From Pseudomonas turukhanskensis (lineage in GTDB: Bacteria > Pseudomonadota > Gammaproteobacteria > Pseudomonadales > Pseudomonadaceae), in contig NZ_BSFN01000001.1 in assembly GCF_027922365.1 (NCBI RefSeq), positions 695,671 to 759,670 of the forward strand: a stretch of DNA of 64,000 nucleotides, written 5' to 3'. The notes under the pieces are model-generated. The model saw only the letters and a list, made by a program, of their open reading frames with translations, had not been told where the DNA came from and made no database searches. A program made the position numbers and the translations under genes. This document shows positions 56,758 to 64,000 of the stretch, one piece after another (within the stretch, counting starts at the first letter, position 1; each line of letters begins with the position of its first letter).

Positions 56758-57840
56758 ATGGGACAGCGCACGCCCCTCTATGATCAGCACCTTGCATTGG
56801 GTGCCAAGATGGTCGATTTCGGCGGTTGGGACATGCCATTGCACTACGGCTCGCAGGTCGAGGAGCACCATCAGGTGCGGCGCGATTGCGGGGTGTTCGA
56901 CGTGTCGCACATGACCGTCGTCGACGTCAGCGGCCCAGCGGCCAAGGCCTATCTGCAGCACCTCTTGGCCAACGACATCGACCGCCTGCAAGAGCTCGGC
57001 AAAGCGCTGTACAGCGGCATGCTCAATAGTGAGGGCGGGGTGATCGATGACCTGATCGTCTACCTTACCGTCGAGGGCTACCGCGTGGTGGTTAACGCCG
57101 CTACCCGCGACAAGGACCTGGCCTGGATGCAGGCGCAAACCGCTGGCTTCGACGTTCAGCTCGTTGAGCGCAGCGAGCTGGCGATGCTGGCTATTCAAGG
57201 CCCCCATGCGCGGGCCAAAACCGCCGAGCTGGTATCGTCCAGCCGCGCTGCGCTGATTACCGACCTCAAACCCTTCCAGGGCTTTGCCGATGGCGACTGG
57301 TTTATCGCGCGCACCGGCTATACCGGTGAAGACGGCCTGGAAATCGTGCTGCCCCGTGACGAGGCCTCGCATTTTTTCAACGAGCTGGTGGGTGCCGGTA
57401 TCGCTCCCATCGGCCTTGGCGCGCGCGACACCCTGCGCCTGGAAGCCGGCATGAATCTGTACGGCCAGGATATGGACGAAAGTGTGTCGCCGTTGGCTGC
57501 CAATATGGCCTGGACCATCGCCTGGGAGCCGGCAGCGCGGCGCTTTGTCGGCCGCCAGGCCCTTGAAGCGCAACGCAGCGCCGGCGCCCAGCCGAAGCTG
57601 GTCGGCCTGGTGCTGGAAGAGCGCGGCGTACTGCGCGCCCATCAGGTGGTGCGCGTGGAAGGCATTGGTGAAGGTGAAATCACCAGCGGCAGCTTTTCGC
57701 CTACCCTGGGTAAATCCATCGCGTTAGCGCGTGTTCCTGCCAACACCGGGGAACGGGCCGAGGTTGAAATTCGTGGCAAGTGGTATCCGGTGCGCGTGGT
57801 ACGACCTAATTTTGTGCGACACGGCAAGGCATTGATCTGA
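56758..57840 (+). CDS. gcvT: Glycine cleavage system T protein
   Basis: Aminomethyltransferase that passes the methylene group from lipoyl-GcvH to THF. It has 360 residues. Motifs: [48 protein letters not shown] with the folate-contacting region, and the C-terminal [27 protein letters not shown] precedes the ATG at 56758; a frame start at 56602 is not supported. I looked for a glycine riboswitch in the 179 bases upstream and found none. Confidence 0.96.
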   Translation: MGQRTPLYDQHLALGAKMVDFGGWDMPLHYGSQVEEHHQVRRDCGVFDVSHMTVVDVSGPAAKAYLQHLLANDIDRLQELGKALYSGMLNSEGGVIDDLIVYLTVEGYRVVVNAATRDKDLAWMQAQTAGFDVQLVERSELAMLAIQGPHARAKTAELVSSSRAALITDLKPFQGFADGDWFIARTGYTGEDGLEIVLPRDEASHFFNELVGAGIAPIGLGARDTLRLEAGMNLYGQDMDESVSPLAANMAWTIAWEPAARRFVGRQALEAQRSAGAQPKLVGLVLEERGVLRAHQVVRVEGIGEGEITSGSFSPTLGKSIALARVPANTGERAEVEIRGKWYPVRVVRPNFVRHGKALI

Positions 57841-57937
57841 TCGGTTGGGCGCCGCCACGGAAAAACCGGGCTACGCGCCACAACCTGCTAAATTTTCCAG
57901 GCGGACGTTCCGCCTCCCCGACTCCGAGGACCAAGAC

Positions 57938-58327
57938 ATGAGCAATATCCCTAGCGAACTGCGTTACGCCGCCAGCCACGAATGGGCCCGCCTGGAAGCC
58001 GATGGTAGCGTGACCGTGGGCATTTCCGACCACGCGCAGGAAGCGCTGGGCGATGTGGTATTCGTCGAACTGCCGGAAGTGGGCAAACAACTCGCCGCAG
58101 GGCAGGAAGCCGGCGTGGTGGAATCGGTAAAAGCCGCTTCTGATATCTACTCGCCGCTGAGCGGCGTAGTGACTGCCGTCAACGATGCCCTGGCCGATGC
58201 GCCAGAAAGCGTGAACGGCGACCCGTATGGCAGCTGGTTTTACAAGCTGCAGCCCAGTGATGTGAGCGAGTTGGACAAGCTGCTGGACGCCGGTGCGTAC
58301 CAGGCGGTGGCAGATGCTGATGCCTAA
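57938..58327 (+). CDS. gcvH: Glycine cleavage system H protein
   Basis: Lipoyl carrier of 129 residues. The lipoyl lysine is in [16 protein letters not shown] (about residue 65). Normal length and start ([18 protein letters not shown]). It follows gcvT by 97 bases. The expected gcvP is not next; a repeat element begins at the gcvH stop codon and minus-strand genes follow. Confidence 0.97.
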   Translation: MSNIPSELRYAASHEWARLEADGSVTVGISDHAQEALGDVVFVELPEVGKQLAAGQEAGVVESVKAASDIYSPLSGVVTAVNDALADAPESVNGDPYGSWFYKLQPSDVSELDKLLDAGAYQAVADADA

Positions 58328-58462
58328 CAAACTCAGATGCTGTGCACCCCTCGCCCGTTTACGGGGGAGGGGCCGGGGGTGAGGGCCGGGCCCAGCGACG
58401 ATCTACAGCAACAGCCCCTCTCCCGCCCTTCGGGCACCCTCTCCCACTAGCGGGCGAGGGGA
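58326..58462. repeat. Intergenic repeat, copy 1
   Basis: Starts AACAAACTCAGATGCTGTGC inside the gcvH stop codon and continues with two GC-rich hairpins: CACCCCTCGCCCG to GGGGGAGGGGCCGGGGGTGAGGG, then CAGCAACAGCCCCTCTCCCG, CCCTTCGGGC and ACCCTCTCCC to GCGGGCGAGGGGA. The same parts, in the same order and with the same flanks, form copy 2 at 62511-62706. Confidence 0.8.
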
Positions 58463-58484
58463 TTTTCCTCGGATCGTGATCAAC

Positions 58485-58709
58485 CTACTCAGGCTTGAGC
58501 TGCAACTTCGGCAACAAGCCCAAAAGCAGCACGTTGAAGATAATCAGCAAGCCGCTGCCAAAGGCGCTCAGCAGTTGCCACACCGTGCTCGGCAACAGGC
58601 CCAGCAGGTCCATACCGATCAACGACAGCAAACGGTCAGTGAACCAGACAGCGTTCACGGCGATGATCAAAATCAGCACGACTTTCAGGGTGGGGATGGG
58701 ATTGCCCAT
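58485..58709 (-). CDS. Small conserved membrane protein
   Basis: A 74-residue protein with two hydrophobic helices (about 7-24 and 40-68) joined by a short loop (DRLLSLIGMDLLG), so probably inner membrane. I do not know its family. ATG 58709 begins MGNPIPTLKVVLI with AAGGA upstream; the frame start at 58769 is weaker. It lies 92 bases downstream of the DUF2388 gene on the same strand. Confidence 0.75.
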   Translation of the reverse strand: MGNPIPTLKVVLILIIAVNAVWFTDRLLSLIGMDLLGLLPSTVWQLLSAFGSGLLIIFNVLLLGLLPKLQLKPE

Positions 58710-58801
58710 GGCAACGGTCCTTGTCTGGTTGGATGAGCGTCGATGCTCGCATATCCGCCGGCCCGGCAATCGGACACGGTAGGCAATCCCACTGCAACGT
58801 C

Positions 58802-59125
58802 TTACTGCGCGGGCGCGGGCGCAGGCTCGGCAGTCAGAATGGCTTGCGCCAGTTGGTCATCCGAGGCTTTGAGATCCGGGTGCTCGGCGCGCACTTTCTG
58901 CAGCGCGGCTTCCAGATACGGGCCACGAATGGCGCCGTTGCTGGCGATAAAGCTGCCGGCATCTTCCTGGGCATTCACGATCACTTTATGGTCGTGGCGC
59001 GAGGTCAGGTAGAAAGAGCCGGTGGTGGCGCCGGACGACAGTACGTTGCGCCAGAAAGTGTCGGCCGAGGCCGAAGCAACAGGGACAATGACCAACAAGG
59101 ACGCAATAACGAGTTTACGGTGCAT
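58802..59125 (-). CDS. DUF2388 family exported protein
   Basis: A 107-residue protein with a signal peptide (LVIASLLVIVPVASASA) and the DUF2388/TIGR02448 pattern (SSGATTGSFYLTSRHDHKVI, DAGSFIASNGAIRGPYLEAAL). The family is mostly restricted to Pseudomonas, exported, and of unknown function. ATG 59125 starts the signal peptide and has GGAGAAAC upstream. Confidence 0.85.
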   Translation of the reverse strand: MHRKLVIASLLVIVPVASASADTFWRNVLSSGATTGSFYLTSRHDHKVIVNAQEDAGSFIASNGAIRGPYLEAALQKVRAEHPDLKASDDQLAQAILTAEPAPAPAQ

Positions 59126-59213
59126 GGTGTTTCTCCTGCGTGACTGGCGCAATGGGCCTGAAAATAGGACTTCAAGCCCAGCGCGCGAGTTCAAATTGCT
59201 TTGCAGAAGCGCC

Positions 59214-59663
59214 TTATGCGCAGGCCTTGATTTTCAGTACCACGCCGTCTTGCCCCACCACTTCCACCGGTGTGCCCGCTGGCAAATCCGGGCCGCTGAC
59301 TAACCACAGGCTGTCGCCGGCTTTGATCTTGCCGCGCCCGTCCACAATCGCCTCATGCAGGGCGAACGTGCGCCCCATAAACTCCTGGCCGCGCTGGTTC
59401 AAGCCGGGTTGCTGCGAGGTTTTGCCGGCGTTGCGCAGGCGCTGCCACCACAGCACGGCGGTGAGTACGGAGAGCAGCGCAAACAACAGGAATTGCCACG
59501 GCCAGGGCAGGGCTGGGAAGAGGTAGCTGAGTACGCCAACAGCGGCTGCTGCCATGCCGGTCCATAGCAAATAACCGCCGGCGCCAAACACCTCCAGAAT
59601 CAACAGCAGGGTGCCGAGCGCCAACCAGTCCCAGAAGGACAGGTGTTGCAGAAAATCCATCAT
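59214..59663 (-). CDS. NfeD family protein
   Basis: A 149-residue short NfeD: membrane segments at about 11-33 and 38-75, and an OB-fold domain at the end (FALHEAIVDGRGKIKAGDSLWLVSGPDLPAGTPVEVV). Short NfeD proteins work with a stomatin-type partner, and the SPFH gene lies directly upstream on the same strand with 13 bases between. No protease domain. Confidence 0.92.
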   Translation of the reverse strand: MMDFLQHLSFWDWLALGTLLLILEVFGAGGYLLWTGMAAAAVGVLSYLFPALPWPWQFLLFALLSVLTAVLWWQRLRNAGKTSQQPGLNQRGQEFMGRTFALHEAIVDGRGKIKAGDSLWLVSGPDLPAGTPVEVVGQDGVVLKIKACA

Positions 59664-59676
59664 CGGTGACGCGTCC

Positions 59677-60537
59677 TTACGCTTTCTTGCTGGTGTCGAA
59701 TGTCGCTTTGACGATCTCGCCAATGCCGCCCACGGCGCCAATAACCTGGCTGGCTTCCAGTGGCATCAGAATCACTTTGCTGTTGTCGGCTGAAGCCAGC
59801 TTGCCCAGTGCATCGATGTACTTCTGGGCAACAAAATAGTTGATGGCCTGCACGTTTCCGCTGGCGATGGCTTCGGAAACCACCTGGGTGGCACGGGCTT
59901 CGGCTTCGGCCTGACGCTCGCGGGCTTCGGACTCCAGAAACGCGGCCTGCCGCTCACCTTCGGCTTCAAGAATCTGCGCTTGCTTCTTGCCCTCGGCGGT
60001 CAGAATGGCGGCAGCGCGCAGGCCTTCGGCCTCGAGAATCTGGGCGCGTTTGACCCGCTCGGCTTTCATCTGCCCGGACATCGCGGCCATCAGGTCGGCG
60101 GGTGGGCTGATGTCCTTGATTTCGATGCGGGTGATCTTGATGCCCCACGGCGCGGTGGCTTCATCCACGGTGCGCAGCAGGCGTTCGTTGATCACATCAC
60201 GTTGGCCGAGCATGGCGTCCAGTTCCATGGAACCAAGCACGGTGCGGATATTGGTTTGCAGCAGGTTGCGAATCGCGTGTTCGAGGTTATTCACCTCGTA
60301 GGCCGCCTGAGCGGTGTTCACCACCTGGAAGAAACACACGGCATCGATCTGCACCGTGGCGTTGTCCGAAGTGATGACCTCCTGCGGCGGAATATCCAGC
60401 ACGTTTTCCATCACGTTGATGCGCCGGCCAAAGCGCTCCACCGTCCACTCGAAGCCTTGTGGCACCACCTTGAAACCCATGAACAGAATGGCGACCGCGA
60501 GGCCGACGAAGAGAAAAAGCACACTGCCGATTTGCAT
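59677..60537 (-). CDS. SPFH/stomatin (QmcA-like) protein with a gap in the core
   Basis: A 286-residue membrane protein anchored by one N-terminal helix (3-21), then an SPFH domain and a long coiled coil ([25 protein letters not shown] and further). Compared with QmcA as I recall it (about 305 residues), the segment after VERFGR that normally reads through LxPGLxxxxPxxDRIGR is absent: here VERFGR runs straight into [10 protein letters not shown]. About 21 residues are missing in frame. The rest is standard ([21 protein letters not shown]). It pairs with NfeD downstream. Confidence 0.9.
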   Translation of the reverse strand: MQIGSVLFLFVGLAVAILFMGFKVVPQGFEWTVERFGRRINVMENVLDIPPQEVITSDNATVQIDAVCFFQVVNTAQAAYEVNNLEHAIRNLLQTNIRTVLGSMELDAMLGQRDVINERLLRTVDEATAPWGIKITRIEIKDISPPADLMAAMSGQMKAERVKRAQILEAEGLRAAAILTAEGKKQAQILEAEGERQAAFLESEARERQAEAEARATQVVSEAIASGNVQAINYFVAQKYIDALGKLASADNSKVILMPLEASQVIGAVGGIGEIVKATFDTSKKA

Positions 60538-60599
60538 AACCAGTCCTTGTTGTTGAGTTGAGGCAGCCTTGAACCGTAGGAGCGGCGCAGGCGTGAACC

Positions 60600-62384
60600 T
60601 TACTTCTGTTCGCTCTGCGGTGTCACCCGCAGCACTTCCTCAATGGTGGTGAGACCGGCCGCAACCTTCTGTGCACCGGAGAGGCGCAGGCTGCGCATGC
60701 CCTCCTTGAACGCTTGGCGACGCAGGGAAAGCAGGTCGGTGTCAGCGCTGATAAACGGCTTGAGGCTGTCGCTCAGTTGCATGATTTCGTACACCCCGGC
60801 CCGGCCGCGATACCCGGTGTCACGGCATTCCAGGCAACCCACGGCCTTGTGTGCGCCTGTCGGCAGCGGCGCACTCCAGGGACGGGTCAGTGATTGCCAG
60901 TCCTCCTCGGAAATCTCTACCGGCACCTTGCAGTGCGGGCACAGCGTGCGTACCAGGCGCTGGGCCATTACCCCAAGAAGGGTGGCTTTTAGCAGGTAAT
61001 ACGGCACACCCAGCTCCAGCAAGCGGGTGATGGCGCTCGGTGCGTCGTTGGTGTGCAGGGTGGAGAGCACAAGGTGGCCGGTGAGCGCCGCCTGAATGGC
61101 CATCTCGGCCGTTTCCAGGTCGCGGATCTCGCCGACCATGATGATGTCCGGGTCTTGGCGCATCAGGGCGCGTACGCCGCTGGCGAAGTTCAGGTCGATA
61201 TTGTGCTGCACCTGCATCTGGTTGAAGGCCGGCTCAATCATCTCGATGGGGTCTTCGATAGTGCACAGGTTGACCTCAGAGGTGGCCAGCTTTTTCAACG
61301 AGGTGTACAGCGTGGTGGTCTTGCCTGAGCCGGTGGGGCCGGTCACCAGAATGATGCCGTTGGGCTGGCTGGTCATTTCCAGCCAGCGCCGCAGGTCGTC
61401 CGGCGAGAAGCCCAACTGATCGAAATTTTTCAGCAGCACTTCCGGGTCGAAAATCCGCATCACCATCTTTTCGCCGAACGCGGTGGGCAGGGTCGACAGG
61501 CGCAGCTCCACCTCGCCGCCGTCCGGGGTTTTGGTCTTCACCCGGCCATCCTGCGGTTTGCGTTTTTCCGCTACGTTCATGCGGCCCAGGGTCTTCAGGC
61601 GGCTGACGATGGCCATGGTGACCTGGGGTGGGAATTGGTAAACGTTGTGCAGCACGCCGTCGATGCGAAAGCGCACCGTGCCCTGTTCGCGGCGTGGCTC
61701 GATATGGATATCGCTGGCGCGCTGCTGGTAGGCGTACTGGAACAGCCAGTCGACGATATTGACGATATGCGAGTCGTTGGCGTCCGGCTCCTGGTCGCTG
61801 GCGCCCAGGTTGAGCAACTGCTCGAAGTTACCGACGTTGGTGCCCTTGCTATCCACCGCCGAGGCGCCGCTGACCGATTTGGCCAGGCGAAAGAACTCCA
61901 CGGTAAAGCGCTGGATATCAGCCGGGTTGGCCACCACGCGCTTGATCGGGCGTTTGAGCACGTGGGTCAGGTTGGCTTCCCAACTGCTGACAAACGGCTG
62001 CGCACTGGCAATGGTCACCGCTTCGTTATCGGCGGCTACGGCAAGAATCTTGTGGCGCTGGGCGAAGGCGTAAGACATCAGCGGGGTAACCGCCGCCACG
62101 TTGATCTTCAGTGGGTCGATGCGCAAGTAAGGCTGCCCGGCCAGGTTAGCCAGCCAGATGGCCAGGGTTTCCAGATCAAGCTTTTTACCGGGGCGGCTGA
62201 GGTCGTCTACCTGCTGCGCGGCGATAAACTCCAGCGGGTGCATTTGCGTATTGCTGGAGCTGCGACGGATCGCCATCAGCTGTTCGGCTGTGTCCTGAGC
62301 CACGCGGCCCTGGCTGACCAACTCGCGCAACAGGTCATTGAGATCCAGCGTGCGATCTTGGCCCTGGGTAGCGAAGGCAGACAT
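60600..62384 (-). CDS. GspE/PilB-like secretion ATPase
   Basis: A 594-residue cytoplasmic hexameric ATPase. N-terminal N1/MshEN-type domain (about 1-190), then the motor: [23 protein letters not shown] (Walker A), the Asp box TIEDPIE, Walker [13 protein letters not shown] and a His box. A zinc site is formed by CPHC and CLEC. It is an orphan copy away from pilus or Gsp genes, as the homologue in P. aeruginosa. Whether it serves the minor-pilin cluster at 25-30 kb is unknown. Confidence 0.93.
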   Translation of the reverse strand: MSAFATQGQDRTLDLNDLLRELVSQGRVAQDTAEQLMAIRRSSSNTQMHPLEFIAAQQVDDLSRPGKKLDLETLAIWLANLAGQPYLRIDPLKINVAAVTPLMSYAFAQRHKILAVAADNEAVTIASAQPFVSSWEANLTHVLKRPIKRVVANPADIQRFTVEFFRLAKSVSGASAVDSKGTNVGNFEQLLNLGASDQEPDANDSHIVNIVDWLFQYAYQQRASDIHIEPRREQGTVRFRIDGVLHNVYQFPPQVTMAIVSRLKTLGRMNVAEKRKPQDGRVKTKTPDGGEVELRLSTLPTAFGEKMVMRIFDPEVLLKNFDQLGFSPDDLRRWLEMTSQPNGIILVTGPTGSGKTTTLYTSLKKLATSEVNLCTIEDPIEMIEPAFNQMQVQHNIDLNFASGVRALMRQDPDIIMVGEIRDLETAEMAIQAALTGHLVLSTLHTNDAPSAITRLLELGVPYYLLKATLLGVMAQRLVRTLCPHCKVPVEISEEDWQSLTRPWSAPLPTGAHKAVGCLECRDTGYRGRAGVYEIMQLSDSLKPFISADTDLLSLRRQAFKEGMRSLRLSGAQKVAAGLTTIEEVLRVTPQSEQK

Positions 62385-62510
62385 GCGAACTCCTGATTAA
62401 CACGGCATTGCGAAGCGAATTGAAATCTCCAGAGCGTGGCTGGAGCGCATCAAGAATAGTCGCAAGCATGCCCGAATGCGTGGTTTGGCGCCAAACCGAG
62501 TCGACATCAA

Positions 62511-62706
62511 AACAAACTCAAATGCTTTGCACCCCTCTCCCGCCAAACAAACTCAAATGTTTTGCACCCCTCTCCCGCTTGCGGGAGAGGGGCCGGGGGT
62601 GAGGGTGAGGGGGCAAAAGAAAATCTCGCGACGGGAACCAAAGAGATGTACAGCAACAACCCCTCTCCCGCCCTTCGGGCACCCTCTCCCGCGAGCGGGC
62701 GAGGGG
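62511..62706. repeat. Intergenic repeat, copy 2, with 35-bp tandem duplication
   Basis: Same plan as copy 1: AACAAACTCAAATGCTTTGC, ACCCCTCTCCCGC, then a hairpin of GCGGGAGAGGGGCCGGGGG and the right half CAGCAACAACCCCTCTCCCG to GCGAGCGGGCGAGGGGA. The first 35 bases occur twice in tandem (62511-62545 and 62546-62580). It fills most of the 339-base gap between the ATPase and the CYTH/CHAD gene, where I see no gene. Confidence 0.82.
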
Positions 62707-62723
62707 AAACTGCCGAGAGCGCG

Positions 62724-64000
62724 TTACATCTTCAGCAGGGTTTTCCACGCCTTGGTCGTCAGCACCGTCTGCGCTTGCTGGCTGCGCGCGTCCAGGCAGT
62801 CGTCTTCAATCGCCCGGTGGGCCAGGTCACGCAGCTTGTTCAGCTCGCCATAAAGACGGTCCACCTCTGGTACATCTACCAGCACTTGGCGCGCCAGGCG
62901 CAACCACACCTGAATGCGCTCGATACGCGGCAGTTGCTCGGCCAGGTCTTCGGGTTGCTGCTGATAGCGACTCAATTGCAGGCTGCGGGCCTCTTCGGCC
63001 AGCAGGGTCGGCAGCCAGTTGCCCAGCGGCGCGGCGCCTTGGCGATTGCCACGACTGTTGCGTTCGGCGGTCCAGGCGTTGGTCAGCAACCAAAGCGAGG
63101 TATTAAGGGAGAACTGGCCCCAGCGGGTGCCTTGCAGTTCTTCCTGGAACAATGCGGGTGCCGCCTGGCGCGCGTCGTCATCGGTAAGGCCGGCCACCAC
63201 GCGAGGGCGCCAATCGCCGAGCAGCGCATCCAGACGCTCGCGCAAGTCATGGCTGCTGGCGCGCGGAGCGGCCTGGCCGAGGCTGCTGAGCAGGGCGCGC
63301 AGGTCGACCAGGTGCTCCAGCCACTCCACCAGCAAACGCCAATGACCGTTGAAACGGTATTGCTCGGCCAGGCGCTGACTACTACCGAGCAGATTCCAGG
63401 CCAGGGCGCTGAACGCCGAGTCCAGCGGCTGTTCAACGGTCAGTTCAGGGTGCGGCAGGCTCAAGGAATAGCTGTTGGCATCGAACAGACGATAACCGCG
63501 CTCGGCCTTGCTGATATCGCAGGGCATCAACGGCAGATCGGCGGCCAGCTCGGCAGCCAATTCCAGCAGTGCCTGCGGCTCTCCCTGGCGCAGTTCCAGT
63601 TCCAGCTCGCAAATCTCTTCTTCGTGGCCGCCGGCGACTACCTTGCCGAGGTCCAGCGCGGCTTCCACGACGACTTTGGCCTTGCCACGGCCCCACGCGA
63701 TTTCCGCGCGCTCGCGCACAAAGTCGGTGGTGAAGATCACTTGCAGGGTTTTCTTGTCCAACTGCGCAAGCGACGCAGGCCAGCAACTGTCATCGAGCTT
63801 TTTAAGGTCGAGCTTGGCCTTGGCCACGTCCCAGTCGTACTCGTTGCGCTCGGACAGCCCGGCCACGCTTTGCCCGCGGGTTTTCAGGGTCTGGATAAAT
63901 TGAACGCCGTCGCGGCGGATGCGCAAGGCGATTCGTGCCTTGGCCAGGTCGCGCTCGGGGGTGTCGAAATATTGGTTGAGCAGTTCGCGCTGCTCCCAGC
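62724..64000 (-). CDS. CYTH-CHAD protein (inorganic triphosphatase), 5' end outside window
   Basis: The frame is open to the right edge, so the N-terminus is missing. The visible part begins in the CYTH domain (NQYFDTPERDLAKARIALRIRRDG) with its conserved Lys/Arg/Glu tunnel residues, and from about 230 residues on becomes a CHAD domain (helical, histidine-poor here). E. coli YgiF of this design splits triphosphate; CHAD domains bind polyphosphate, which links it to ppk/ppx in this window. About 425 codons are present. The frame start at 63926 is internal and false. Confidence 0.92.
   Translation of the reverse strand, partial: WEQRELLNQYFDTPERDLAKARIALRIRRDGVQFIQTLKTRGQSVAGLSERNEYDWDVAKAKLDLKKLDDSCWPASLAQLDKKTLQVIFTTDFVRERAEIAWGRGKAKVVVEAALDLGKVVAGGHEEEICELELELRQGEPQALLELAAELAADLPLMPCDISKAERGYRLFDANSYSLSLPHPELTVEQPLDSAFSALAWNLLGSSQRLAEQYRFNGHWRLLVEWLEHLVDLRALLSSLGQAAPRASSHDLRERLDALLGDWRPRVVAGLTDDDARQAAPALFQEELQGTRWGQFSLNTSLWLLTNAWTAERNSRGNRQGAAPLGNWLPTLLAEEARSLQLSRYQQQPEDLAEQLPRIERIQVWLRLARQVLVDVPEVDRLYGELNKLRDLAHRAIEDDCLDARSQQAQTVLTTKAWKTLLKM

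Noticed and set aside
60576..60590. REP-like GTAGGAGCGG upstream of the GspE-like gene end
   Set aside because: Only the first ten bases match; the palindromic part is missing, so it is at most a remnant.

Overview
The window is chromosomal DNA from a Pseudomonas-type gammaproteobacterium, high in G+C. The gene content and order (cyaA, argH, algZ-algR, hemC-hemD-hemX-hemY, dsbB, algQ, an FKBP, algP, an ABC-F ATPase, hemB, ppk/ppx, trxA, rho, ubiD, zapA with 6S RNA and fau, pepP-ubiH-ubiI, an iron ABC transporter, gcvT-gcvH, a GspE-like ATPase, a CYTH/CHAD protein) follow the order I know from P. aeruginosa and relatives, read in the opposite direction. I do not name a species. Nearly all DNA is coding housekeeping genome. 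I see no phage, insertion sequence, CRISPR array, tRNA or rRNA.

Layout. 1-4.9 kb: 3' part of cyaA (cut by the window edge), small conserved genes, a solute-binding protein and a GST. 5-16 kb: argH divergent from the alginate regulators algZ-algR, then the heme genes hemCDXY, dsbB, the anti-sigma factor algQ, an FKBP isomerase and the lysine/alanine-repeat protein algP. 16-25 kb: ABC-F ATPase, TerC, a LysE-type exporter, a cytochrome c/FTR1 fusion, a DUF188 protein, a MucR-like MHYT-GGDEF-EAL protein and a thioesterase. 25.4-30.4 kb: a minus-strand minor-pilin cluster (fimT/fimU, pilV, pilW, pilX, a short pilY1, pilE). 30.4-34.4 kb: elbB, sterol desaturase-like protein, DedA protein, hemB. 34.4-44.8 kb: ppk and ppx convergent, trxA, rho, ubiD with a ferredoxin reductase, a quinone reductase and a FliL-like protein. 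44.8-49 kb: a CHASE-PAS-GGDEF cyclase, an EVE protein, a 44-residue membrane protein, fau, 6S RNA, zapA and a ZapB-like protein. 49-58.3 kb: ygfB, pepP, ubiH, ubiI, iron uptake genes, gcvT and gcvH. 58.3-64 kb: small envelope proteins, an NfeD/SPFH pair, a GspE-like ATPase and a CYTH/CHAD protein cut by the right edge.

The genes share themes: heme synthesis (hemC, D, X, Y, B), ubiquinone synthesis (ubiD, H, I), polyphosphate turnover (ppk/ppx plus the CYTH/CHAD protein), alginate and surface regulation (algZ, R, Q, P, the MHYT protein) and iron uptake.

The accessory signal is modest. The points most worth checking are a PilY1 without its N-terminal half inside a relocated pilin cluster, an SPFH protein missing about 21 core residues, a two-copy intergenic repeat whose first copy starts in the gcvH stop codon where gcvP would be expected, several palindromic intergenic elements, and a long low-complexity N-terminus on polyphosphate kinase. 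I found no convincing new defence or biosynthetic system.
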